Of a stretch of DNA of 64,000 nucleotides, positions 37,332 to 50,145 are shown one piece after another. The number at the start of each line of letters is the position of its first letter. Positions within the stretch are counted from its first letter, which is position 1. The DNA lies in contig JAODTK010001122.1 of assembly GCA_026419785.1 (NCBI GenBank), forward strand, positions 1 to 64,000. The letters run 5' to 3'. The position numbers were made by a program, and so were the translations under genes. The notes under the pieces are model-generated. The model saw only the letters and a program-made list of their open reading frames with translations, did no database searches and was not told the DNA's origin. Source of the DNA: Sclerodactyla briareus (taxonomy: Eukaryota > Echinodermata > Holothuroidea > Dendrochirotida > Sclerodactylidae).

Positions 37332-38184
37332 GTAAGCTAAATATTTCCAGATAAAAAAAATAGATTTACAGATATTTAGAGCCAGGTTTAGAGTGTGTCC
37401 CGACGACAAAAAGCGAACTTAAAAATAGAGGGTAATGGTGAGGGAAATTTATGGGGTTACATTTATACTGGGCTGCATTATCTTTTGATAGTAAACGATG
37501 ACGGGACTGCGAAATCGATACCGTAAATCTCTACATGATATGTCAAAGTAAAGATTTCCGAATCTTTACGGTGAGTATCGTGATCCGACACCGTCCATTT
37601 TTGTGTGTTTATGAGAGATACCGTCTATTGCACTCTAAAAAGCTGTTTACGTATGTAATGGAGTACTCATGATCGATCACCTAACGAGAAATGGATTCTG
37701 AGAATATGCGATGAATACTGTTTTTTTTTTTTTGCATGAAATTAAGAGGAAAAACAATCATGAAAAAAAATATAATCAGTGTCCTTCATTTATGCTATTT
37801 GAAAAGAAATGTGTCAATCCAAATTCCCGCCCCCAATGAATTTTGGGGGAAATCGTTATTGCCATTCTCGTCTCTTAGTGGAAAAAAACATCGGAATATG
37901 CCGATGTTCATGAAGTGTTGATAACACTGTGCTCACAAATTCAATACATTGCGCACCTGCACGTACTGCTTAATATCGGCTTTCAATATTGCACTGCTCG
38001 AAAAAATCAATATGCTGATCGAGACTAATGATAACGCTACTATACCATCTTGACAATTTCTCTTACCATGGCTGGGTCATAATTCCCCACTTATGGTAAT
38101 GGTTCACATCAAAGTGGGTAGTTTATGACCCGCACTGGGTCAAAACGAAAGCCAAGTGTACTGGTATAAACGTGCCTTGCATCA

Positions 38185-39510
38185 GTGGCGTGCCCCACGG
38201 GGGAGGGGGGGTCTGCCCAAGTTATCAATGGATTTTTATAACCAAAAAACTGATTTTTTTGTGTTCATTGGAGTATCTGAGCTGTTTTAGCGAATATTTG
38301 CAGCAGCCAATATTGCCATGTGGTGTACCGCTGGGAGTCCCGCCTTTACCATGAAAAGGATTCGGGTGGCTCCCTTAAAAGAATAAAGGTTGGGTGCTTG
38401 TCTTCGGAGAATAAAATAAATCCTACAAAAATCAAATCTAATTGATTTTCATACAACCTAAAGTCAAATGGGGGTTGCTAATTACCAGATACACTTACCA
38501 ATACCCCTATAAGACATGTGGTAAAGGCCACAAATTTCAGGGGAGCACTTGGACTAACGTAAATTCAAAACCCCACATTGCCCACATGTTCGCTAAAGTA
38601 CCAGATAAAATCATTACCCTGAAGAACCCCTCTGTCTAATACTTTATCTCCATCAAGACCGGTTTAACAATTTTTCCAAGCATACATACGTTCGCATATT
38701 GGAATATGGGGGAATTGTTTTTCTTTGACTGCAGTACTACTGATTTTAACCGGCCTGGCAACCGAATCTATTGACAATCGCTGAGAGCCATAGCTAGTTC
38801 CTGCTATATCCTCGGAAAAAGTGTTTGACGCTACAAACACGGTCACTCTAAGTCAATAATTTTAACTTGTGAATACGAACCATACTTATAATCAGACTCA
38901 TATCCCCATATTAGGAAGTTAATATCCTGCAGCAAGTGTCTCAAACAACCCACAAAAAAAAAAAAAAAAAAAAAAACGTTCGTTTGGGCGGTTGTTTTGG
39001 AGAGGAGTATCGTAGTGGTTGGCATAGTAATTTGGGATGGGAGCTGTTTAGTCTTCGGAGAGTTTTCCTCTTCCGATTTTCCTGCCTCCCCGTCCCTATC
39101 CCTATTCATTTGGGTTACTTCCCTTCACAGTTGGTGGTAGGAGCCAGTATGTTTCCGTCCCCTGGTCTCCTGTCCCCTGCCATCGGGGGAAAAAATAATA
39201 TAAGATTTTGGTGTGGGCTTTTGCTTCTCGGGTTTTCCCTTCCAAAGTGATCCCACTTTTATTATTTTAAATTACAGTTAATATGGAAAACCGACTCCAT
39301 AAATTAGGCTAATTTTCATTCAACAGGAAAATCACTATAGGAGAAGAAGACACCACTGCGCCTTGACCTCCTGCACAGTCTCCACCATTTACCCTCCATC
39401 CATAGGAGGGTGGGGCCTTTAATGAGGGCGCACTCCCTTGGTGTTCCGACCTCAACCCCCCCCCCACTCGCTCCACCGCCCAAACCAATCTCCTCGGTAC
39501 GACGCCCTGC
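38185..39510 (+). mobile_element. 5'-truncated Jockey-like LINE, U3
   Basis: Flanked by ccttgcat on the left and ccctgcat on the right, a near-perfect 8-bp duplication of a site left empty in U4 and U5. It starts cagtggcgtgcccc. It includes an IKINPTK-equivalent stretch near 38405-38440, a poly-A tract of about 22 (38955-38976) and the 3' UTR that matches 15165-15570. Confidence 0.72.
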
Positions 39511-39674
39511 ATTGGCTACGTGTATGCACCGGGTTTTTTTGCCAGACGAACAGAGTTTTCTATACTTTATATTATATCAAGCTCCAAATTTCATTGTCGG
39601 GAGGTGGATTCACACAAAGCAAAGTTTTTCTCATGTTCATTGACACATGTTGTTTTATATTATTTTGATCTCCA

Positions 39675-39912
39675 AGTGTACCCCTAAGCGTACGGTCTTC
39701 CCAGCCACCCTCTCGCCTCTATCCACTGACGTACCTCCGACATCCGTCCTGCCGTTCGTTCCACGACCAGCCGACCGCAGCACTACTTCAACCGCTTCCT
39801 GTCATTTAATGGCCATCACTTACGTCGCCCTCGACCAAGCCTGAATGAACCATCACAGAGGTACTGGGGATGGGTAGGTGTCCCACCCGTCACACCGCAG
39901 CAGGCCACTGAC
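39675..39912 (+). pseudogene. Homeodomain exon 1, U3, 5' part (split by insertion)
   Basis: It follows the expected ttttgatctcca acceptor region and encodes the Ser/Thr/Pro-rich segment (LSPLSTDVPPTSVLPFVP). It runs to caggccactgactcctg, just before the basic homeodomain arm, where the insertion begins. The rest of the exon continues after 41549. Confidence 0.7.
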
Positions 39913-41549
39913 TCCTGACTGCGTCACGTATGATTACGCCGGCTGTCATCAGATAAAGCAGGTGGATCAACTCGTCAATCAAAAGTGCATGTGAACATAC
40001 GCGTCATCAAGATGCTCTCCTCTCCCGTCGATCATACCCGGCCGTCGAATGATCAAGATCCACCTCGCGTTATCAACCCGTCATCAAATTGCCATGTGAA
40101 TGCAACGCGTGATCAAGATAACTCGTTTACAGGCAACGTGCCCTCGTATGGCGTTTGTTACAATACCCAAATGCAACGCAGTGGCGGTAGTTTTCGCGTT
40201 ACTAGTACACATAATTTGTGTAGTTGCATATGCGGATGGGTTGCTAGCTTGAAGGCCCGATTAGTTTTTCAGCCAGTTTTCTTTCATGATTTACAGAATT
40301 ACAGTTAACTTTCACATCCTATTTAATATTTTCGACTGAATTCTCTGCCGTATTCGGGTAACATTTTTTCAATATTTTCCGCCCTAGTTAGTATTTTGGG
40401 GCTTCATCGTGGTACGCCCGATTGTGGCGTGTCTCTTTCTTGATACAACCTTTAGTTTGTTCTGTATTGTTTTAATAGTTGCTGCGATCACTCATTGAGA
40501 AGAGTATCGTCTCATTCCTCTCGTGTGTGGGCCCGCGTGGTAATATGGATTTAACTAGTACATCTCTGAGATTTTTGTTCTCTTTTGTAAGCAATTATGG
40601 TGCTTTTAGGGAACAGTTGGGAAAGTTCTGGGTGACTGTTTATTAAATGCAAATGCTTAGTTGACGTCCTTCCAGGTCCCTGGTTTTAACATAGGGTTGC
40701 GTATCAGTTTGGGCCCCAATGGTAGTTCTTCCGCCCGTGCCGTTGAAGCAGGCTTCGCATATTTTTCGCAATCCTTAACTTGATAGCCAATGGACACGGG
40801 TGGGGGGTAGGGGTAAGGGGATGGGGGAGGGGCACCACTCTCCCTTTCGAGTAGTTTGCGGAGCTTTTTTTCTCGATGTAATCTATCCGTTGTGCATAGG
40901 CGTGTATACCCTAGGACTTCCCCTTTAATTAAGCCATTGAAGGTGGCTTGGGGTGAGCGAGTTTCGATCTAGCATTGTAGTTTCCGTAGTCTTGGTTTAG
41001 TTTTTGATCCAGAAGGGAAGGCCGTTATGACGGATATTTGTCTTCTCCCTTGGAATCGTTAGATCGAGGAATGTCTGTCATATCAGAAATTTCGGCTGTG
41101 AACTTGAGGAGTGGGGGAATCGTTGATCGTTCCACCATGGAGTTGGGTTTTCATCTTTACTCCCACTGTACAACGGTTCTGAGTGAATGATAGGAAATTC
41201 AGCCTCGCAATTATCACGGCAAGATAGTTTAAAACACTGGGATCCATTAAATAAGTAAGAACTGAACGTTTCTCGTGACATGCATGCACCTGCTACCACT
41301 TCTCGTGAATGGTCTCCCATGCATCAAAAACATATTGGAAGCAGCAGACAAGTCGCAAGTATTGATAATACACCCTCCTTCAGTCACGCTCGCCCTGCAT
41401 GATGACGGGCGCGTCATCACGATCACACACTCGTAATCACATGTGAACAGAAGACGTTGTAACCAAGGTTGAACCTCGTTAAGTGGATGGTGGTTTGATG
41501 ACGCGCGCGTAATCACTTTGTGAACGCGGGTCTGTCTGTCGCGACGCAG
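39913..41549. mobile_element. 1.6-kb inserted element with inverted ends and a Penelope-like RT fragment
   Basis: The other units are continuous here. The left end carries tgattacgccggctgtcatca (39929 on) and the right end carries tgatgacgcgcgcgtaatca (41497 on), inverted to each other. Subterminal gtgaacatacgcgtcatcaa-type motifs repeat near 39990, 40110 and 41410. Exon sequence on both sides (actcctg / tctgtctgtc) suggests a short target duplication of about 8 bp. Inside, on the minus strand, is a fragment of a Penelope-type reverse transcriptase. Inverted repeats with subterminal motifs point to a DNA transposon; Penelope elements can also carry inverted terminal repeats. Which one moved is unclear. 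Confidence 0.6.
40480..41320 (-). pseudogene. Penelope-like reverse transcriptase fragment
   Basis: Minus-strand frames give, in order, an FLDLTI.REK stretch, an HP block followed by GLIKGEVLGYTRLCTTD, then HLHLINSHPELSQLFP, STIIAYKRE and NLRDVLVKSILP. The IKGE..RY.RLC and AYKR..NLRD.LV motifs are characteristic of the RT of Penelope-like elements. No GIY-YIG endonuclease follows the last block, so the element is truncated at its C terminus. Frames shift between blocks. Upstream, a PTPWWNDQRFP stretch is open but not assigned. Confidence 0.6.
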
Positions 41550-41672
41550 AGAAGGGAAATCATGCCCTAACCAAAGAAGTTATCTTTGGAAGGTGGCGTT
41601 CGACCAGAGGCAAACGCCTGTCAACGTGGACAATCTTCGCCACGATCACCGGCTAGGAGAGAAACCATTCGG
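41550..41672 (+). pseudogene. Homeodomain exon 1, U3, 3' part
   Basis: The exon resumes at about gcgacgcagag and gives gttatctttggaaggtggcg (helix 1) and cacgatcaccggct, then GAAACCATTCGG|gtaaga. The donor is intact, but no matching second exon is found in U3. Confidence 0.68.
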
Positions 41673-42879
41673 GTAAGACGCTCTCGTTATACAAGCTTAT
41701 TAAACGTTTCTTCCGTGGACAACTATCATCGCTGGAAGGTGATCATGGTAAATCATTTAGGAAGTGACGGATAAGGAAGACTGAGGGACACTGTGTAACC
41801 ACGTGTATTGATGTGTCGTAAACAGGTCTTGAGTCATTAGGATTCACCATATCGGCGGACGGTCAGACTGTGTTAAACTCGGGTCAGTCGATTGTTGTTA
41901 GGTGAAAAGCGGAGTAAACATCTTTCCTATTAAACGTCATGAGTACCTGCGATAATAAGGCATGCCAGGATTCATAGCGCGGTTGCTTGCTGTGTGCGGG
42001 CTGAATGTAAAGATGAAAACAGTTCTGCTGGAGAACGATTCTAAAAGATGGATAAACAGTATGGTGAGATAAACGGAGATAACTATTCTAGTAAACTAAT
42101 GGCTGCGGACGTGAATTATTCATAAGGAAATTCATTCCATAAAATTAGTTTGCTGTGAGGCGGCAACAATACCGCATGGTACACATGGTTATTTTGTCGA
42201 CTCGACGCTCGTTCCATTTTTCAAAATGTCAATTGTATGGTTATTTTGCTGCCTGAGGAGCTGTCTTTATCTCTGCCAAGCTGATTGCCAGCGTATTTGG
42301 ACAATCTTCCAGTTTTTAAGCATGTGATTCCGCCATTTTTAATGATTCTATAAAACATAGGTAAATAGGACTGGTTTGGTACTTTCATTTGTTATAGCGT
42401 TATGACACGAATTTCAGCCGATTCGCGTGTACGGAATAAGGGACAATCAGCTATAACACATTTGCCACGTGAATCAGCCGCCAGGGGAACCACAGGTTCC
42501 ACTATAATACAAAATTCATGTACGGTAATACAGTACTTTTACAAATCTCGTGACCAAACAAAACGGTACGGGAACTGGATAAAAACCTACAGAATTGTTC
42601 ACGAAATATTGTAGAATTCATCTCATTCATTCTAAGTGAATATATAAATTCGTTTAAATCATTGGCGCAAAAAATGTAAGATTATTTGTAGGCTATGGAC
42701 GGCCTTGGCTGGTTCAGCCATTTTCCACTGCTTCTATTGCAACGTAGTGTAAACGTTAACATTGCTGAGTCATTCCTGGCCCACAGATGTCGTATCGAAT
42801 CTATACAACATATTTGTTAGAGTTGTTATTGGGTGCGATTGTTGGAAGGGAGCATGTTACGGGCGCACGCAGTAAAAGG

Positions 42880-43420
42880 CTATGAGTCATGGTAAATATG
42901 ACTGGGCTATTATATAGTACTTCCTATTCATTATATATATCTCTGGAAATCATAGACAATGGTCATTGGAAGGTAGGACTGGGCAGGTTTTTCGCCTGTG
43001 TAGTTGTTTATTTTCAGTCGCGATTCAAACATGAGACGAACGAAACAGGAACGAAGCAAGAACGAAAAACCGACTGTTGCAGATTGAGTTTATTACGCGC
43101 CTCTACACTGTGATACCAGGTAATACTTTGTTTGTTGAGCACTATCGTTAGTGACGGAGCATTGTTTTGTTGTAGTCTTTATTAGTTTACATTTTCAAGA
43201 CGCAATTTTATTTGCATTACGCATCGCACGTTCTAACGAGCTTGTGCGTGCACTCTTGAATTCACAGACAATGCGTCTTGGGGGAGGTAGAAACTGGCAG
43301 GATTTCGCAGTGACGGTAGTTGTATATTTCAGTGGTCGCAATTCACACTTGAGCTGACACTGTGAGTCCAAAAGAACGAAAACCGGACTGTATGCAGATT
43401 GAGTTTAATAATAATAATAA
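42880..43420. repeat. Duplicated block with internal direct repeats (U3)
   Basis: Two copies of a module (ggaaggtaggactgggcagg, then gcctgtgtagttgt and tcagtcgc) lie near 42966 and 43280, about 310 bp apart. The whole block recurs in U4 at 52030-52540. The spacer contains gcatcgcacgttctaacgag, also present in U4. A short TAATAA microsatellite follows at about 43405-43432. No gene is recognised. Confidence 0.7.
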
Positions 43421-44539
43421 TAATAATAAAATAATGAAAATAATAGTGCGTCGAGGAAGGAGGATCTGATATGCCAACAGCACCGTAACCACAACCGCAC
43501 GGTCGAGCGCGGTCCCGTTTTGGTTCCGCTAATTGGCACCAATTGCATCAAACGACCCTGAAAATAATAAAATATCCTGAAGCTACTAAGTCCCACGCAA
43601 AAAAATAATTTTGAGCGGACTCGATGTTTAGCGTGCTATATTACACCCAGTTACATCAACGCCCGCCTGGAAATGTAGAAATTTTAGAGGTTGGCTTATA
43701 CTCAACAGCGGGAATACAATCTCAAGTTATTCACATTTTGATTTCGAAGAGCTATGGGCATGCACTGCATGAGCTCTTGAAAGGGTAAGGGAAGTGTCAT
43801 TCCCGGTCGTTAGATTGAGACCTATTTGCTAAAATCAGTGGTTCGATGAGCGCAAACTTGGTGGCGACTCCTCTCAGATGGGTGACATTGCACACGGAAA
43901 TGGTCGAGCCCCTCCCACAGCAACCGCCCCACTAAAGAAATCATTGGCTAGCAACCGATAGGAAAAAAGTAGGAAAATATCCGAGGTTCGAATTAAGGTA
44001 AAATATTGACAAAAGAGTGTTATTAATCTTCGGGAAGAATTTTACATTGCAACGATAGATTAGAATATGGGAATAAAACGGAATGATTATAATTAAATTG
44101 TTCTGGTTAGCAAGCCAGTCAGTCCCGTTGACCACAATAAGAGTAGACAGGCATGACCGTCAACACCATGAACGAGCAACACCACACAGCCGAGAAAGAC
44201 TTCGTTAGTTCTATGTCATTACTTGATCAAAAGTAATCCCGAGGCGTACTAAGCGGCATCCCATTGTTCCGCATATGGAGCCTAATGTGTTGGAACATTA
44301 GATACAGGTTCTATATAATCTCACAATGCAAACGTGGGTAATTTCTAGGGGATTACTGTATCTTTCAAAGAGGTATTATTGTCTTGCAAAACGTTTCGCA
44401 ACACGACAGCAAGATGCCGTTCAGGCGAAATGACACCGGAAGACAAAATAAAGCCTACTGGTACATAGAAAAACAATTCACTCGACATTTAGCCGTATTT
44501 GCAGTATGCCATATCGATATTGAATAATAATAACTAATA

Positions 44540-45410
44540 TACTAAAAAATAACAAAAAGTGTCATGTAGCGCGTTCAATCCAAACGGATGTCATAACAGT
44601 TAAAATATTAAAAAAAAAAAAATATATAGGAGTGAAAAAAAATGCACAAATAATAGAATGACAAAAATGCGGCAAGATAGGACCCAAAGAAGGTGAGGAG
44701 GCCAAAGAGGTCACTGAAAAACGAAGGACAAGCTTTTTAAACGTAAAAACTCTTAAAAGTGAATAAAAGTGAATAAAAAACCCACAAAAAACAATATACA
44801 CAAACCGTAAGGAATTTTGATAAGCACCACGAGGGAGAGGGCCGGGGGCAGCCCCAATAAAATCTGAGTTACTGATCGAACACACCAGTGATAGGGGGGC
44901 CAGCTGACCCACATTGTAACTGAAAAATAAGATCACAGTTAGCTAATTCCAGGCTATATATGGTAGGAGTAGATCAGGGAGCTTGTGAATTCGTAGTTGT
45001 GATCATTCGAGATAAGAAGACTGGTTTGATATTTAGTCAAATTCGTTCATGGACGTCCGGTGAAAGAATCTTGAAGACAATTCGATATCGAAGCGGTACG
45101 CAAACAATGTTTAGTATGGCAATGAAAAATAGTCGGCGGTATGCCTAGATGAATATATGTGACGAACGGTAATAAACATCCATTTATTGTTGTCAATGGA
45201 GGGGCTAGTCAATACACGTGGTCACTTAATAATTCTCACAATGGATAAGACTAGAAAAGATTAAATTAGTACTATTACAATTCAGAAAAAAGCTAATGCG
45301 AAAAAAGATAATTTTACTACAGACAATAGAGGATCCTTGAGAATGAAAGAATAAAATACTTAGGAACAAGTGTTATTATTGAAATAATTTCATGGTTCCA
45401 GTGAGGCCGG
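44540..45410. repeat. Block R, U4 copy
   Basis: About 870 bp, shared only with U5 (53600-54440). Landmarks are aaaatgcacaaa, aaatgcggcaa, cacaaaccgtaagga, aagatcacagttagct and atttattgttgtcaatgga. It has A-rich stretches but no clear tRNA-type promoter boxes or terminal repeats that I can place. It may be an inserted non-autonomous element. Confidence 0.6.
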
Positions 45411-45475
45411 TGACTAATGCCAATATTGACAGACAGACAATAGGTCCAAAAACCGATCAGGCTGCCAGAGGCGTT

Positions 45476-46290
45476 TAGCGGAGGGTTATTGAGGGGGGGA
45501 GAGGGGGTGTAGAGGTCATGTTTTGCGATGGATCTGACAACGGTGACTGATATGGGGGAGGGGTCTAAGGGAGGGGGTGTCCCCCTCCCCTTGGAAATTT
45601 GGATATTGAAAACAGCCCCATCACCTGGAGATGACATATTGTCAGGAACAATTGGCGTTCAGCATACTCGACCCCCGTCTCACCACGACGGCGGACCTTC
45701 TCAATTTGGAACGCTTATGAAACTTCGTCCGTTATCCTAAACAATGCCCGATTGACTGCAGACTGAAGTAGGAAGCAGGCCAGAAGTATTACTGCGCGCG
45801 AAACGCGCGCAAAATCGGACACTTCAAATGGGCAATTGATCAAATTTCAGCCATTCAGTACAAATTTCAGAAAGCTTTCCACGTTGCATTGGATATCTCT
45901 AACCAGAAATCAACTTTAGTCTATGACCCAATTAGTTTCATGCCGAATTTTTCATTGTAAGTTCTGGGAAATTCTTTGCTAATTGTTTCACAGTTTTTTG
46001 TTTTTGAAATGGCTCGAAAAAAAGGGTATTATCTCTGTAATATAGGACCAGAAACCAAAATTGGCGAAGAACGGTCAAACTCACGAAAAAAATTAAATGT
46101 CAAATGATAACGTCTTTATTCCCCTTTTGCCGAATCGCCGACAGAATCGGTCACTCATCCAATTACAACGACGGCGATGGCCCGCCACATTATCAATTTT
46201 TGCCAACGTGCATATCTTGCGAGCTGCCAGGGGCTGAAAATTTGCCGAAGCGACATAAATTATTGGGTGTGACACACCCCCCCCCACACA
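45476..46290. mobile_element. MITE family 2, U4 copy (right end lost)
   Basis: It begins cagaggcgtttagcgg after gatcaggctgc and matches the U5 copy (54501-55412) through a tactgcgcgcgaaacgcgc-like stretch and ttattgggtgtgacac. The right inverted repeat seen in U5 is missing here. Short ORFs inside show no transposase motifs. Confidence 0.6.
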
Positions 46291-46818
46291 GTCGGTGGCC
46301 AATGCCATATTGAAAGACAGGCCAGTAAGTCACATCTGAACTGATTGCAATCACACCACCACACCCGCTCGGGCGACTTCTATTGTCATTATCTGATCTA
46401 AAGTACCGAAGCTAGAAGCGGAGTCTCATTGTACCCTTTCTGAAAGCCTATTAGCGTGTGAACCAGGCTTGATTTAATCCCTGCAAGTACTACTGCAGTT
46501 CAATGATGCAGGGGATACTGTAATCCTAGACCACGCCTTGGCGCTTGCTCGTTAGCTATTCATAGCTAATTGGTCAGTTCTTAAGCGAGACCAGTTCACA
46601 GTTAACGGGAATCTAGGTCATCAGAAATACAATTCAGAACCAATTCTGTCTCTTATTTCAGCTGAGTCGCGAATTCATATTTTCATGCGTAAACTTCGGC
46701 ATATACCAATCCATGAGAAGTCCCCTGAACACACCGACTATAGTCATACAAGGATTACGATAGCACATCGGGAGTCATTCAGTCCACTTACATCACAACT
46801 GGAATCTACTTTTTGCAG

Positions 46819-46930
46819 GGATATTGGATTGTTGTTTTTTCTCAAAATGGCGAGATATGCACTATGGAGGAGTCATGCACCAGAGACACGTGTAGTTTCA
46901 TGGATGTCATCTTGAGAGATTATTGGCATG
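46819..46930 (+). CDS. Putative cysteine-containing exon, U4
   Basis: Acceptor ctactttttgcag, then a GATATTGGAT start and a long T-run, GATATGCACTATGGAGGAG, CACGTGTAGTTTCATGGATG and GGCATG before gtccca at the donor position. The CSFMDVIL part reads cleanly here. See 17800-17916. Confidence 0.4.
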
Positions 46931-47886
46931 GTCCCAGCGAAATTTCCTCATTTTCAGATTCAGGTTAGAGGTTGTGTACGATGACAAAGAGAGACGTCAA
47001 ATAAAAATTACTGGTTAGGGACAGATATGGGGATACTTTAAACTGCGCTCATTATCGTTGATAGTAAACGATGACGGAGAGCTACGTGGACGTTTGAGTG
47101 ACGTCACGATTGAAATCGTCGTCTGGCAATCGATACGATTACGGTTTTATATCGCTACAATGATTATGTCAAAGTAAAATATGTTCCGATATTTATATTG
47201 GACGGGACGTATGTGAGCGGCATCGTCCATTTGTGTGTGTTATGAGAGATCACCATCAATTAAACTCTAAAACTGGATACGAAATAATGGAGTAATCATG
47301 CGTCGATCAACTAACGATAATGGGTTGATGAAATATGTCGAAAGAAATATGTTTTTATTCTTTGTGTCTGTCATATAGTGGCCATTTGAAAAAAAATGTG
47401 TTATCCAGCCATTCTCTGAGTAAGAGGGAAAAAAAATCGGAAAATGCACTCGGTTTGGTGTATGACACTGATCACATCAATACAGCGCACACCTTGTACG
47501 TACTGCTAATATCTGCTTTATATGCCTCTGATCGACTCAAGATATACCATCTCAACAATCCTTTCACCATAACTGGGTCATAATTTCCCGATTTATGGTA
47601 AATGTTTACTAAAAATGGGTAGTTTTTTACCCGGACTGGGTAAAACGAATAGCCAAGGTGGTACCGGTATACGTGGCCTGCATTGTTCCGTGTATGCTCC
47701 GGGTGTTGCTAGACGCTACTTCGGAATGCTTCATTTACCCAATCCTGCTTGAACCACTTTTCTCAGATAAGGGTGAAACGGGGTTCACGAAACGGAAAGA
47801 GGTTGTGTACCGCGATTTGGAGTATATTTCTTTAATGATTGTTGCTGGTTAAGGAAATCACAGGGGTATTTTACTGAAAGTACTCA

Positions 47887-47998
47887 TCGCTGATTTGCCG
47901 CGTTTGGAACATGGCGATCGTTTCGCGACCAACTTTTGTTTTCGTACCATGGGACCCCACCGGCGGCCCATTGGGATTTTTTGAGACGAAATTTTTTT
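47887..47998. repeat. 111-bp repeat, single copy (U4)
   Basis: One copy of the unit that is tandemly triplicated in U5 (57370-57705), recognised by gaacatggcgatcgttt, ccaacttttgttttcg and ccatgggaccccaccggcgg. Confidence 0.85.
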
Positions 47999-48156
47999 TA
48001 TCGATCTTTGGTCAATGAGGATGTCAACATCGTCGTCCACTGATTGCTCAAATGTGGGGAAGACACGTTGGCGGTTCACCCTCAAGGCGACGTCTAGTTA
48101 TACTTGGAAATATGAGTATGTTAATATAATAGCTCCATGGTATGAAGTCATACCAG

Positions 48157-48178
48157 CGCGCGCGCGCGTGTGTGTGTG
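48157..48178. repeat. (GC)n(GT)n tract, U4
   Basis: Alternating gcgcgcgcg followed by tgtgtgtg, a purine-pyrimidine alternation that can adopt Z-DNA. The U5 equivalent is at 57876-57895 with a slightly different length. Confidence 0.85.
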
Positions 48179-48587
48179 GACTTACTGTAAAACCACGGTG
48201 CTAACATGGCTGACATATAGATGAACGATGTTGCAACCTAAGTATGAGCGTTCTCATTCTTCCGTCGGGGGCATGTCAAAGGCAACAGCCTGAGGACTTT
48301 GGACCTGAAAACTTTGTGAAACGCGGAGAGTTCAGAATGCTCAGTCTGATCAAGTTGAATTTTATGTGCAGCTCTCTTATAGGAAGTACATGAATCCAAT
48401 TATTATTTAATTTTTGTTGGGGAGTAATTGGATTTATAGTGACGGATTTTCGTTCTTAATTAATGATAACTTGGATAGGTTCGAATTGGGGGAGGAAACT
48501 CATTACTAGTCGCGGAGTGTTATCATATTATGATATAATATTTTTCAATACCTTAATATTTTTAAATATTCACTCTATGTCACACAG

Positions 48588-48688
48588 ATTTCTTGTGTGG
48601 ATTCTGGCGGACATGAAACAAGAAATTTCGTTCGAATATTCATTCGAGGCTTCGGAGTTCAAAACGAGCGATTTCAAATGCCAAAAAA
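48588..48688 (+). CDS. Putative exon upstream of homeodomain exon 1, U4
   Basis: Bounded by acceptor atgtcacacag and a strong donor (aaaaaa|gtaagt). It is the U4 counterpart of 58310-58412; a one-base difference (gtgtgg against gtggtgg) shifts the frame here. It lies 123 bp before homeodomain exon 1. No recognised domain. Confidence 0.4.
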
Positions 48689-48811
48689 GTAAGTAATGCT
48701 CTATTGTGTTGTAATGCTATATTACATAAGTCCAAATGTAGTGTAGGAGATGGATTCACCACGACCAAGGTTTTTTTTGACACGTGTTGTTATATGCTTT
48801 TTTGTTCTTAG

Positions 48812-49184
48812 AGTGTACCCCTACGCATACGGATCTCCCAGCACCCTTTCACCTCTATCCACTGATGTACCGCCGACCTCAGTCCTGCCGGTCGTCTCCA
48901 CGACACCGTCGCCCGACAGTACTAGTTCAACCGATTCCGTCGTTATGCCATCGTCTACGTCACCTCGACCCGGGCCTGATGACCTTCAAGAGAGGACGGG
49001 ATGGGTAGGTGTCCACCCGTACACCGCAGCAGGCCACTGGACTCTGTCGCCGACGCAGGAGGGCCATCATCTAAACCACAGAAAGTCATCTTGAAGGTGG
49101 CGTTCACCAGACCAAGGGGCCAACGCTGTTCAACGGGGATAATCTCTGCACGAGAACGGGCTCGATTGAAGAAGAAACCTTCGG
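48812..49184 (+). CDS. Homeodomain exon 1, U4
   Basis: The exon starts after a ttttgttcttag acceptor and ends ACCTTCGG|gtaagc. The Ser/Thr/Pro segment is clear (LSPLSTDVPPTSVLPV) and the homeodomain helix 1 frame reads KPQKVILKVAFT before a one-base loss shared with U5. The region corresponding to residues 34-46 has more substitutions than in U5 (gagaacgggctcgattg). Intron to exon 2 is about 960 bp. Confidence 0.72.
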
Positions 49185-50145
49185 GTAAGCCACTCTTCGT
49201 TATTACAGTTATTAACGTTTCTATTCATCCGTGTGAAAGTGATCATCGCTGTGAAACGGATCATGGTAAACCATTTAGGAGGCGGAGATAAGGAAGACTT
49301 GAGGACACCGTTTAACACACGTGTGTGAGTTGTCGTTTTTAAACGTTTCCTAAGTTCATAGGACCTACCTATACCGGCGGACGTCAGACGGTGTGACACT
49401 CGGTTGCTGCGTGCGGTATGAATTGAAAGATCGATACAGTTTTGCGTGGGAAACGATTTTTCGAAGATGGATTAACAGTATGGTGATATAAATGGGGGAT
49501 AAACATCTAGTAACTTATGGATGAGGACGTTAAATTGTTAAAAGGAAGACATTTTGCTTCAATTTGCTTTGTGATGCGACCAAGGCCGCATTGAGTACAC
49601 ATGGTAATTTGCCTACTATCCGTTCGTTCCATTTTCAATTGGATTGGTATTTTGCCGTGAGGAGCTTGTATTTTATATCTGCAAGCTTAATTGCAGCCTC
49701 TTTGGACATTTCTTTCCATGTTTTTACTCACCGTGGGGGGTACCGCCATTTTCCACTAATTCTACACACATGTGTAACGAATTACACATTGCTGAGGTTA
49801 TTCTAGGCCACGCAGGCGTAGTTATGGAATCTTATTACAAATATATATAGAGGACGCTAAAGTCCGGTTGTGTAAGTAGAGCATTGTTGCGGGTACGCAT
49901 CTCCATGAATGAACATACCCAGGAAAGTCGAGCAAGAACCTGGTCCCGCCCCCCCCCCCCTCCGCCTCAGTGGCGAACTGATGTGGATCTAGCTTCTCTG
50001 CTGCGTGCCCCTTTGCGCCAGCGCTTTGCAGGGACAAGAGAAAGGGACATTATATCAATCATTCATACTCATAAAAAGAATACAATGTGTACTGCTTTAT
50101 ACCGTTCTCAAAATATTTATTGGTAATTCTTCACTTTTATTACAG

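Larger units (their letters stand above)
35341..43830. repeat. Array unit U3 (degenerate)
   Basis: This unit of about 8.5 kb keeps leader, cysteine exon, LINE copy and homeodomain exon 1. A 1.6-kb insertion splits the exon. After 42300 it diverges from the standard order: homeodomain exon 2, the LINE RT fragment and the normal trailer are missing, and a U0-like segment (42400-42700, compare 7930-8230) and a duplicated block (42880-43420) stand in their place. Confidence 0.7.
47600..48587. other. Region between cysteine exon and homeodomain exons, U4
   Basis: A frame LLDATSECFIYPILLEPLFS followed, after a gap, by FTKRKEVVYRDLEY is open in U4 (47705-47850). It is nearly the same in U5, where a frame change intervenes. 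It may be coding but has no recognised domain. The copy of the 111-bp repeat and the gc/gt tract follow. No LINE is present at the site occupied in U1-U3 (about 47682). Confidence 0.35.

Noticed and set aside
44562-44936. 124-codon Phe/Ser-rich minus-strand ORF, membrane-protein-like
   Set aside because: Hydrophobic residues come from A-rich DNA read in reverse; the U5 copy of block R is not open in this frame over the same length.
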